The position numbers and the translations under genes are program-made. From MGR-bin208 sp043779285 (GTDB lineage Bacteria > Bacteroidota > Bacteroidia > Chitinophagales > Chitinophagaceae): a stretch of 20,946 nucleotides of DNA. This document shows positions 14,119 through 20,946 of the stretch, piece by piece. How positions within the stretch are numbered: position 1 is the first letter of the stretch; each line of letters opens with the position of its first letter. The notes below the pieces were generated by a model. That model was not told the DNA's origin. It saw only the letters and a program-made list of their open reading frames with translations, and made no database searches. Where the stretch lies: assembly GCA_043779285.1 (NCBI GenBank), contig JAYWEL010000174.1:1-20946 (forward strand), in the 5' to 3' direction.

Positions 14119-16542
14119 TTATTTCCGAATTTCAGCATTCAGTTCTTTTCCCAGCGAAACCATAATCGTATTCATCCATCCATCAATTTCTACATCTGTC
14201 AATGTTTTTTCGGTATCCTGAAAAGTAAAGTTTACCGCCATTGATTTTTTATCTTTTCCAAGTTTATCACTTTCGAAGATATCAAAGAGACTTAGATTCT
14301 GCAATTTGTTCAGCTTGTTTTTATATACAGCTTTTTCAATTTTATCAAATGACAGATCTTTTGAAACAACGATTGCCAGATCTCTTTGCACAACCGGGAA
14401 TTTCGGAATTTCGCTGAAAATTATCTTATGGTCTTTGCTCAAAACAAAAATGGAGTCGAGGTTCAGATTGGCAAATAAAACCGGTTGTTTAATGTCAAAC
14501 ATCGAAGTTTTTTTTGAACTGACAATACCTATTTGCCCAACCTCTTTACCATTTACCTTACAAAAAAGACCCGTTTCTAATTTTTCATTACTGAAAGATT
14601 CAAAGTTGGCTGTTAACCCATAAAGTTTAAGAATATTATTTACAAAACCTTTCAATAAATAGATATCCTGTATGGTTTCTTTTGTACGCCAACCTGCTTC
14701 ATGAGCTGCCCCGGTGAGGTATAAGCTAATCAAACTGTTTTCTGTATAAGTGCTGTTGTCAACTCTTTCGTAAGTATTGCCAAATTCAAAAAGCCGGCAA
14801 TTATTATTTTTTCGATTGATATTATAGGACAAGACTTCTAATCCGGTTTCAATCATCGATGGTCGAAGAATATTCAATTCGGTACTCAGATTATTTAAAA
14901 GGCTAACTGAATTTTTTAATTCTTCTTCGGAATAATAAGCCGAATTCGTAATTGAATTGGTGACAATTTCATTAAACCCTGATCCTACAAGGTAGTTTGC
15001 CAGTTTTTCTTTTAATGCGTTTTGATTTGCATTGATTTCTGTTGATGGGGTAATATGAATACTTTCCGGGATCTCGATATTGTCGAGTCCGTCAATACGT
15101 AAGATCTCCTCAACAATATCTGCCGGCAAACTGATATCAGGTTTGTGATATGGAACTAAAACCATTATCTCATCCTGACCATCCCGTGTAATTTCAAAAC
15201 CAAGATTCTGTAAAATGTTTTTCACCGAATCTTGATGGTAATTTTTTCCACTTAGTTTTTTCAGGTAATGATGTTTCAAAATCACCTGCGTTTTTTCTTT
15301 GGGATCCGGGTAAATATCTATGATGTCGGATGAAATTTCACCTGCACAAATTTCTTTGATAAGTAAGGCGGCTCTTTTCAAAATAGAAACAGTGCCGGAA
15401 ATGTCAATTCCTTTTTCAAACCGGCTAGCCGCATCGGTTCTTAATCCATGCCGGAAAGAAGTTTTGCGGATATCAACCGGATTGAACCAGGCACTTTCCA
15501 AAAAAATATTTTTAGTATTTTCTGATACGCCAGATTGTAAACCACCAAAAACACCGGCAATGCACATCGGTGTTTCTGCATTGCAAATCATCAGATCATC
15601 GGCATGCAACTTTCGTTGTTTATCATCCAGTGTAATAAAAGAAGTTCCTTCTGCAAGATTTTTTACAATCACTTTGTTCCCGGTAATTGCATCGGCATCA
15701 AAAGCATGTAATGGTTGACCCGTTTCGTGCTGAATGAAATTGGTGATGTCTACAATATTATTGATAGGACGGATGCCAATAGATTTTAATTTTTGTTGCA
15801 ACCATTTAGGCGATTCTGCAACCGTAATATTTGAAATACTAATTCCAGAGTATCGCTGACAGGCAGTTTTATTTTCTATTTCAACCTGTATTGTCAAGGT
15901 TTTAGAATCTGGTTTGAAATTGTTTAATACCGGATATATTGGTTTGATTTCTTTTTTATCGTGATGACTTAAATATGCGCATACATCACGGGCATTTCCC
16001 CAATGACTCATGGCGTCCATTCTATTTGGTGTTAACCCAATTTCAAAAACCCAATCTTCATAGGGTTGAAAATAGTCTACAGCCGTACTGCCAATAATAA
16101 CATCATTTGGTAAAACTAAAATGCCGGCATGTGAACTTCCTAAACCTATTTCATCTTCGGCACAGATCATCCCATGACTTTCTTCTCCACGTATTTTTGC
16201 CAGTTTCATGGTCAGTGGTTCGCCATTTCCCGGATAGATGGTAGTGCCTATTCCTGCAACAATTACTTTTTGTCCAACGGCCACATTAGGAGCTCCGCAA
16301 ACAATGGATAATGGTTCTCCATTTCCAGTATTTACCTTGGTTAAGGACAGCTTATCTGCATTCGGATGTTTTTGTACTTCCAACACTTCTCCAACTATCA
16401 ATCCTTTGAGACTATTTTTTATTTCTTCAAATTTTTCCAGTTTCTCAACTTCAAGACCAATTGAGGTTAAAATCCGGCTTAATCTTTCCGGTTCTATTTT
16501 TACAGGTAAATACTCACTGAGCCATTTATAGGAAATATTCAT
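14119..16542 (-). CDS. pheT: Phenylalanine--tRNA ligase beta subunit
   Basis: 807 aa, the beta subunit of the alpha2-beta2 bacterial PheRS that charges tRNA(Phe). Domains in order are the EMAP-type tRNA-binding fold at about 42-150 (KHPNADKLSLTKVNTG, IVCGAPNVAVGQKV) and B3/B4, the editing region (INNIVDITNFIQHETGQPLHAFDAD). Then come B5, the catalytic-like core (FRHGLRTDAASRFEKGID belongs to the B3/B4-B5 junction) and the C-terminal FDX-ACB anticodon-binding domain from about residue 715 (PKFPVVQRDLAIVV). The length matches the family (about 800). pheS is not adjacent, so the two subunits are encoded apart. A -7 element lies 26 bases before the ATG. Confidence 0.97.
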   Translation of the reverse strand: MNISYKWLSEYLPVKIEPERLSRILTSIGLEVEKLEKFEEIKNSLKGLIVGEVLEVQKHPNADKLSLTKVNTGNGEPLSIVCGAPNVAVGQKVIVAGIGTTIYPGNGEPLTMKLAKIRGEESHGMICAEDEIGLGSSHAGILVLPNDVIIGSTAVDYFQPYEDWVFEIGLTPNRMDAMSHWGNARDVCAYLSHHDKKEIKPIYPVLNNFKPDSKTLTIQVEIENKTACQRYSGISISNITVAESPKWLQQKLKSIGIRPINNIVDITNFIQHETGQPLHAFDADAITGNKVIVKNLAEGTSFITLDDKQRKLHADDLMICNAETPMCIAGVFGGLQSGVSENTKNIFLESAWFNPVDIRKTSFRHGLRTDAASRFEKGIDISGTVSILKRAALLIKEICAGEISSDIIDIYPDPKEKTQVILKHHYLKKLSGKNYHQDSVKNILQNLGFEITRDGQDEIMVLVPYHKPDISLPADIVEEILRIDGLDNIEIPESIHITPSTEINANQNALKEKLANYLVGSGFNEIVTNSITNSAYYSEEELKNSVSLLNNLSTELNILRPSMIETGLEVLSYNINRKNNNCRLFEFGNTYERVDNSTYTENSLISLYLTGAAHEAGWRTKETIQDIYLLKGFVNNILKLYGLTANFESFSNEKLETGLFCKVNGKEVGQIGIVSSKKTSMFDIKQPVLFANLNLDSIFVLSKDHKIIFSEIPKFPVVQRDLAIVVSKDLSFDKIEKAVYKNKLNKLQNLSLFDIFESDKLGKDKKSMAVNFTFQDTEKTLTDVEIDGWMNTIMVSLGKELNAEIRK

Positions 16543-16567
16543 AATTCTTTTTTCTTATTGCTGCGGG

Positions 16568-16575
16568 CAAAGATA
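16568..16575 (-). promoter_or_regulatory. -7 promoter element (TAnnTTTG) of pheT
   Basis: Minus-strand TATCTTTG, followed by CCC, is an exact TAnnTTTG match 25 bases before the pheT ATG, giving a leader of about 19 nt. No TTTG -33 box is present at 19-21 bases. No leader peptide or phenylalanine-codon attenuator fits in this short leader. Confidence 0.55.
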
Positions 16576-16936
16576 AAGGAAAGGGTAAAAGGGAAGTTCT
16601 TTCTGAAATGTATTAAGTAATAATATCATTTTATATGTCTTAATAACTAGTAAAAACAAGCTGGATTTGATGTTTTTAGTATAAATAAATGAATAGATAA
16701 TCAGTAAATCTCCTTTTTGTGGCATTAAATAATACAACTATACAAGTATGTAAATATAATTTTTTGAAATGCAGGCCTATAAAGGATTTTAAAATATATT
16801 GACTTTTCAATTAAATCATCTAAGGTAAAAGGGGGCTGTGTTTGAGAATAAAATTAAAATTGTAAAAAAGACTAAAAATGCACAAAACCCCATACTGTAG
16901 ATAATATATAATCACCAAAAATTAAGACCAAAATAT

Positions 16937-17089
16937 TTATGCACAGCACTGGATTTTTTTATATGAGGAATTGGGTAAAAACTTTATTAAATTGTGGAAG
17001 AGGCTTCAAATCCTGTGAATAACATAAAAATGATGTGTATAAGCCTGTTAATAAGCAGGGAGTAAATATCGGCACTAAAAAATTTTTTT
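16937..17089. other. Candidate replication origin: DnaA-box cluster plus A/T tract
   Basis: Three exact matches to the DnaA box TTATNCACA are present: TTATGCACA at 16937-16945 (+), TTATTCACA at 17014-17022 (-) and TTATACACA at 17034-17042 (-). A fourth site, TTATTAACA at 17046-17054 (-), has one mismatch. The last three share one orientation with starts 20 and 12 bases apart. A 14-base pure A/T tract (17076-17089) follows and could act as an unwinding element. The cluster sits upstream of dnaB, and neighbouring genes point away on both sides. Established knowledge is the box consensus and the box-plus-A/T-rich layout of bacterial origins. That this is oriC is inference; a DnaA-controlled dnaB promoter is the alternative. 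Confidence 0.55.
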
Positions 17090-17245
17090 CTAAGAGGGTT
17101 ATCACTATATATTCGTCCATAGACTTTAAAACATCGAAATCGGACAAAGCTGAAAGAAATTAAATGTTTTTTATTTATAGTAAAATCCTTTCTCAAATAT
17201 TCAAAACCAATAACTAAAACTAATTAACGGCATTATTTAATTTCA

Positions 17246-18802
17246 ATGGATCTTACTAACCTAAACCGAGACAGAAAAACAAGAAGAAAGGCATCTCCCG
17301 ACTTAAGTACGATGGTGTATGGCAAGGTTCCACCGCAAGCGAGGGATCTGGAAGAGGCTGTATTGGGTGCTATCATGCTGGAGAAAAATGCATTTGATAC
17401 CATCATTGAAATATTAAAACCGGAATGTTTTTATACCGATGCGCATGAACATATTTTCAGAGCCATGCAAAGTCTGGCAAACAAAAGCCAGCCAATAGAT
17501 ATTTTAACTGTTGTTGAAGAATTACGGTTAATGGAATTATTGGATATCGTTGGCGGACCTTATTACGTTACCAAACTAACCAACACGGTTGTTTCCTCGG
17601 CAAATATTTTAGCACACGCCAGAATCATTTTACAAAAATTTATTCAACGTGAGCTGATACGCATCAGTGGCGAAATTATCGGTGATGCATACGAAGACAG
17701 TACAGATGTATTTGATTTATTGGATGATGCCGAATCAAAACTGTTTCAAATAACCAATACGCATCTTCGTAAAAATTTTGATTCCATCGATTCAATCCTG
17801 GTAAAAACGTATCAGCGAATTGAAGACCTGCGTCATCGCAATGAAGATATTAGCGGTGTTCCGTCAGGTTTTGCGTCCTTAGATAAAATTACTTATGGCT
17901 GGCAGAATTCAGACTTGATTATTCTGGCGGCAAGACCATCTGTAGGTAAAACGGCTTTGGCCCTGAACCTGGCACGCAATGCAGCTTTGCATCCAACCAA
18001 ACCGGCAGGTGTGGCTTTCTTTTCTTTAGAGATGAGTGCCGGACAATTGGTTCAACGTATTCTATCAGCCGAAAGTGAAATATGGCTGGAAAAAATTGCC
18101 CGTGGTAAAATGGAAGATCATGAAATGAAACAATTATATGCCCGTGGTATTCAACGATTGGCTCAGGCGCCTTTATTTATCGATGATACGGCAGCATTGA
18201 ACATTTTTGAGCTTAGAGCAAAATGCCGGAGATTAAAAAACAAACACGATATCGGTATGATCATCATCGACTATCTGCAGTTGATGAGTGGATCTAGTGA
18301 TAATAAAAATAGTAACAGGGAGCAGGAGATCAGTAATATTTCCAGAAACCTGAAAGGATTGGCAAAAGAATTGAATGTGCCGATTATAGCACTTTCGCAG
18401 TTGAGCAGAGAAGTAGAAAAAAGAAAAGAAGGAAACCGGATTCCTCAGTTAAGTGATTTGAGAGAATCAGGTGCCATTGAGCAGGATGCGGATATGGTGA
18501 TGTTCCTTTACCGGCCCGATTATTACGACATTCATTCAAACGAAATGGGGGAAAGTACAAAAGGCGAAACGTTTGTTCGTATAGCGAAACATCGTAACGG
18601 TACATTAGACACCGTGAAACTGAAGGGGTTATTGCATATCCAAAAATTCATTGACGATGATGGGCAGGACTTTATGGGTGGGGGATTGCCAATGCCGGGA
18701 AATTGGACACCGGTTAAGGATGATGACAGTCCTAAATTATACATACAGGCCGGAAGCAAAATGAATGATCTGCCGGAAGATGATCATGATGCACCTTTCT
18801 AA
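17246..18802 (+). CDS. dnaB: Replicative DNA helicase DnaB
   Basis: 518 aa, the hexameric 5'-3' helicase that drives the replication fork. The N-terminal DnaB domain covers about residues 29-130 (PPQARDLEEAVLGAIMLEKN). The RecA-like domain has Walker A in ARPSVGKTALALN (Lys235), the conserved FFSLEMSAGQLVQR, and Walker B in IGMIIIDYLQLM. LSQLSREVEKR and PQLSDLRESGAIEQDADMV carry the sensor and arginine-finger region. There is no intein. The C-terminal extension after the helicase core is glycine- and acid-rich and ends EDDHDAPF, similar in character to the SSB C-terminal tip. The 20 or so basic residues before the N domain (NRDRKTRRK) are also notable. It is transcribed away from the DnaA-box cluster and is followed by a terminator. 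Confidence 0.97.
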   Translation: MDLTNLNRDRKTRRKASPDLSTMVYGKVPPQARDLEEAVLGAIMLEKNAFDTIIEILKPECFYTDAHEHIFRAMQSLANKSQPIDILTVVEELRLMELLDIVGGPYYVTKLTNTVVSSANILAHARIILQKFIQRELIRISGEIIGDAYEDSTDVFDLLDDAESKLFQITNTHLRKNFDSIDSILVKTYQRIEDLRHRNEDISGVPSGFASLDKITYGWQNSDLIILAARPSVGKTALALNLARNAALHPTKPAGVAFFSLEMSAGQLVQRILSAESEIWLEKIARGKMEDHEMKQLYARGIQRLAQAPLFIDDTAALNIFELRAKCRRLKNKHDIGMIIIDYLQLMSGSSDNKNSNREQEISNISRNLKGLAKELNVPIIALSQLSREVEKRKEGNRIPQLSDLRESGAIEQDADMVMFLYRPDYYDIHSNEMGESTKGETFVRIAKHRNGTLDTVKLKGLLHIQKFIDDDGQDFMGGGLPMPGNWTPVKDDDSPKLYIQAGSKMNDLPEDDHDAPF

Positions 18803-18857
18803 AACAATTTAAGGGTTTAAAAAATCGAAAATTTAGGAATAGGCCATTTAATTTTAT

Positions 18858-18888
18858 AGTTCTGTTTTGCAGAACTTTTTTATTTTTC
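18858..18888 (+). terminator. Rho-independent terminator after dnaB
   Basis: AGTTCTG (18858-18864) and CAGAACT (18870-18876) form a perfect seven-base stem with a TTTTG loop, followed by a T-rich tail of about 13 bases broken by a single A. It lies 56 bases after the dnaB stop codon and ends only about 7 bases before the rsmE ATG. The stem could therefore also influence rsmE expression. Confidence 0.8.
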
Positions 18889-18894
18889 TTAAAT

Positions 18895-19605
18895 ATGTCA
18901 ACTCCCTTTTTTTATATTGCTGAATATCGTAGTTCTGATAAAATAATCCAGCTCGATGAAGACACCTCACGGCATGTGGTAAGTGTTTTACGTATGACAA
19001 TTGGCGAACAGATTTTATTGACGGATGGGAAAGGAAGTATGTTAACTGCAGAAATAACGGATGGTCACAGAAAGCGATGTTTAGTAACCGTTATAGAAGA
19101 AAAATTCAAAAAAAAAGAAGCACGAAAAATAACGATTGCCATTTCATTACTTAAAAATGCAAACCGTTTTGAATGGTTTATCGAAAAAGCAACCGAGATC
19201 GGAATCTCAGAAATCATCCCGTTGATTTGTGAAAGAACAGAAAAACAAAAATTCCGTTTCGAAAGGATGCAAGGAATTTGTATCAGCGCCATGCTGCAGA
19301 GTCAGCAGGTATGGTTGCCCGTTCTTCAAGAACCTGTTTCTTTTAAAAAAGCAGTTGAAGAATCAACTCATCAGCAAAAATTTATTGCCCATTGTATGGA
19401 TGATGCCAAAAGAAATTTAGCTGACATGGTGAATGAGTCCCTGGTTTCTAAAATTATTTTAATTGGGCCCGAAGGAGATTTTACGACGGATGAAATTAAT
19501 TTGGCTTTGCAAAATCATTTCAGCGCTGTAACACTTGGCCAAACAAGGTTACGAACCGAAACCGCCGGCATTGTGGCGGCAGCATTATTAAAAACTACTG
19601 TTTAA
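18895..19605 (+). CDS. rsmE: 16S rRNA (uracil(1498)-N3)-methyltransferase
   Basis: 236 aa, a SPOUT-class (knotted) methyltransferase that makes m3U1498 in 16S rRNA of the assembled 30S subunit. The N-terminal PUA-like part (residues 1-70) contains RHVVSVLRMTIGEQILLTDG. The C-terminal knot has the RsmE signatures KATEIGISEIIPLICERTE (98-117), LIGPEGDFTTDE (189-200) and LGQTRLRTETAG (214-225), which bind SAM. Length and motifs are complete. It starts 7 bases after the dnaB terminator. Its stop codon interlocks with that of the convergent response-regulator gene over TTAA. Confidence 0.96.
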   Translation: MSTPFFYIAEYRSSDKIIQLDEDTSRHVVSVLRMTIGEQILLTDGKGSMLTAEITDGHRKRCLVTVIEEKFKKKEARKITIAISLLKNANRFEWFIEKATEIGISEIIPLICERTEKQKFRFERMQGICISAMLQSQQVWLPVLQEPVSFKKAVEESTHQQKFIAHCMDDAKRNLADMVNESLVSKIILIGPEGDFTTDEINLALQNHFSAVTLGQTRLRTETAGIVAAALLKTTV

Positions 19606-20234
19606 ATCAGTTTAAGATCTGTTGCAGATTTTAGCAAAAGCTGGGTACTGGTCACACTAAATTTCTGCATTAAATGTTTCCGGTGCGTTTCAATAGTGTA
19701 CGGGCTTAAAAATAATTTTTCGGCAATTTGAGGGCCATTCAGGCCTTGGTGTAATAATTGTAAAATTTCTTTTTCCCTGCGGGTTAATAAAGGGGTGTTT
19801 TCTAAAGCCTGGTTAACAGAATTATACTGTTCTAATATTTTTTGATTGGCTGCCTTACTTAAAAATAAATTGCCGGCTAATACTTCATGTATGGCGCTGA
19901 TCAATTCATCCCTTTCCATATTTTTTAACAGGTAACCATTACCACCCCTCGAAAGCAGTTGTGTAATAATTCCTGCCTCGTTAGTGGAAGTAAGGCCGAT
20001 AATTTTTGAATCTTTATTGGTTTTTCTGATCAGTGAACAGAGTTCAAGCCCATCCATATCAGGTAAATTAATATCGAGTAAAATTATATCAGGTACATTG
20101 CTGTCTAAGAAATCCATTGCTTCTTTTGCAGATTTGCAGATACCTGAAATTTGCAGGTGGGCTTCATCACGTAGCATGGTGGCAATACCATCGCCTACCA
20201 GCGGGTGATCATCTATAATGAGAATTGAAATCAT
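19602..20234 (-). CDS. NarL/LuxR-family two-component response regulator
   Basis: 210 aa. The receiver domain (1-120) has the acidic pair Asp8-Asp9 (IIDDHP), phospho-acceptor Asp54 (ILLDINLPDMDG), the LTS switch residues and a conserved lysine in GYLLKN. The LuxR-type DNA-binding domain (about 146-205) shows LTRREKEILQLLHQGL and QIAEKLFLSPYTIETHRKHL. It is a transcription factor activated by phosphorylation, almost certainly by the sensor kinase encoded 52 bases upstream on the same strand. The target genes are unknown. The 3' end overlaps rsmE by 4 bases in convergent orientation. Confidence 0.93.
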   Translation of the reverse strand: MISILIIDDHPLVGDGIATMLRDEAHLQISGICKSAKEAMDFLDSNVPDIILLDINLPDMDGLELCSLIRKTNKDSKIIGLTSTNEAGIITQLLSRGGNGYLLKNMERDELISAIHEVLAGNLFLSKAANQKILEQYNSVNQALENTPLLTRREKEILQLLHQGLNGPQIAEKLFLSPYTIETHRKHLMQKFSVTSTQLLLKSATDLKLI

Positions 20235-20286
20235 AACATGGCTTATCTACTGGTATGAAAATACAAAATGAATTGGAACTTTCAGC

Positions 20287-20946
20287 CTATTGTTCGTTTA
20301 TCAAAAAATCCATCATGATGGTTGTACCAATTTCCTTTTGAGAATCAATTGATATTTTTCCATTTAAATAATTTACACGGCTCTGTACCGAGTTAAGCCC
20401 TGCATGATTTTTTTCATCTGTTTCCTGTAAATTAAATCCGCTGCCATTATCTTCCACGGTAATGCTCAGGCGGTTTCCCTCCCGGTTAAACTGAATGATG
20501 GCTTCTTTGGCATTGGCATGTTTGATGATATTATTAAGCAGTTCCTGGATGATGCGGAAAAGCATTATTTCTGTTGAGGCATTTAACCGCTTTTCCATAT
20601 TGTATGCCTGTAAAGCAACCTGCAGTAATTTGCCTGCACTAATACTGTTACAAAGTTCTTTGGTGGCATGCACCAATCCCAGTTTCAACAGTACTTCGGG
20701 CATCATGTTGTGAGCAATGCGGCGAACTTCTACAGCAGCAGTATCCACCAGGTCGTAACTTTTTTGAAACAATTCATTTTGCTCAAGGTTTTTTTCTTCA
20801 TGCTTCAATGTGCTTAACTGCATTTTTATTGTGGAGAACAAGCCACCAAGTCCATCATGCAGGTCTTTAGCTATCCTTGTTCGTTCTGTTTCCTGTCCGT
20901 TCACCATGGATTGTAAGGAAACTACTTGTTGTTGTTTTTCAAGAAA
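20287..20946 (-). CDS. Sensor histidine kinase of the NarL/DegS type (N-terminus outside the window)
   Basis: The C-terminal 219 residues are visible; the frame stays open to the window edge, so the start and any sensor or membrane part are missing. ATG 20907 lies inside the dimerisation helix and is not a plausible start. The HisKA_3 segment carries the phospho-accepting histidine (RTRIAKDLHDGLGGL). The ATP-binding domain has the N box (IQELLNNIIKHANA), the G1 box (VEDNGSGFN) and the G2-like GLNSVQSRV. It would phosphorylate the adjacent NarL-type regulator. The glutamine-rich FLEKQQQ just before the kinase core suggests a coiled-coil linker. Confidence 0.92.
   Translation of the reverse strand, partial: FLEKQQQVVSLQSMVNGQETERTRIAKDLHDGLGGLFSTIKMQLSTLKHEEKNLEQNELFQKSYDLVDTAAVEVRRIAHNMMPEVLLKLGLVHATKELCNSISAGKLLQVALQAYNMEKRLNASTEIMLFRIIQELLNNIIKHANAKEAIIQFNREGNRLSITVEDNGSGFNLQETDEKNHAGLNSVQSRVNYLNGKISIDSQKEIGTTIMMDFLINEQ

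Larger units (their letters stand above)
16543..17245. other. 703-nt gene-free A/T-rich region between divergent pheT and dnaB
   Basis: The short open frames here are A/T-driven and unlike proteins, so I call no gene. The left end holds the pheT promoter element. The middle right (16937-17054) holds a cluster of DnaA-box sequences, and homopolymer A/T tracts occur at 16952-16959 and 17076-17089. TATATTCG at 17108-17115 is one base off a -7 element and could serve dnaB with a leader of about 120 nt. No tRNA, terminator or repeat family was recognised. The best single explanation is a replication origin, treated under its own entry. Confidence 0.6.

Noticed and set aside
15320..15718. 132-codon plus-strand open frame inside pheT
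   Set aside because: Antisense to well-conserved PheT sequence with no recognisable motif and no start context of its own.
16876..16884. AAATGCACA as a further DnaA box
   Set aside because: Two mismatches from TTATNCACA in an A/T-rich region is expected by chance; not counted in the cluster.
16555..17196. Three small minus-strand open frames of 60-69 codons in the pheT-dnaB gap
   Set aside because: Composition follows the A/T-rich DNA, no recognisable protein pattern, mutual overlap in different frames, and they overlie the DnaA-box cluster.

Overview
The window is about 21 kb of chromosomal DNA from a Bacteroidota bacterium, most likely a relative of the Chitinophagaceae/Sphingobacteriia. 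This rests on low GC with very A/T-rich intergenic DNA, an outer-membrane TonB-dependent receptor with an N-terminal carboxypeptidase-regulatory-like domain, start codons without Shine-Dalgarno sequences, and several copies of the Bacteroidota -7 promoter element TAnnTTTG just upstream of housekeeping genes. The genus is inference.

Layout. 1-318 is a non-coding leader with an 83-nt hairpin element and a heptamer repeat. 319-3108 encodes the TonB-dependent receptor, closed by a strong terminator. 3167-4688 holds two overlapping SAM-dependent methyltransferases of unknown substrate. 4826-7890 (+) carries purA, a very acidic small protein and pabB, ending at a bidirectional terminator. From 7922 to 16542 almost everything is on the minus strand. 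In transcription order this is pheT, a small coiled-coil protein, zapA, rny, rplS, tatA, gatA and an MltD-like lytic transglycosylase. One 86-aa orphan gene on the plus strand interrupts the series. 16543-17245 is a 703-nt gene-free stretch. Then come dnaB and rsmE on the plus strand, and finally a convergent NarL-type response regulator with its sensor kinase, which is cut by the window edge.

How the genes fit together. Most of the window is core growth machinery: AMP synthesis (purA), folate precursor synthesis (pabB), tRNA charging (pheT, gatA), ribosome (rplS, rsmE), RNA turnover (rny), divisome (zapA, perhaps the coiled-coil neighbour), cell wall (mltD-like), protein export (tatA) and replication (dnaB).

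The most notable non-coding signal is a cluster of three exact TTATNCACA DnaA boxes plus one near match within 118 bp. It lies in the long A/T-rich gap between the divergent pheT and dnaB genes. Genes on both sides point away from it for about 8.6 kb to the left and 2.4 kb to the right. I read this as a candidate chromosomal origin (oriC), or failing that a DnaA-regulated dnaB promoter. No CRISPR array, insertion sequence, phage module, rRNA or tRNA gene was recognised.
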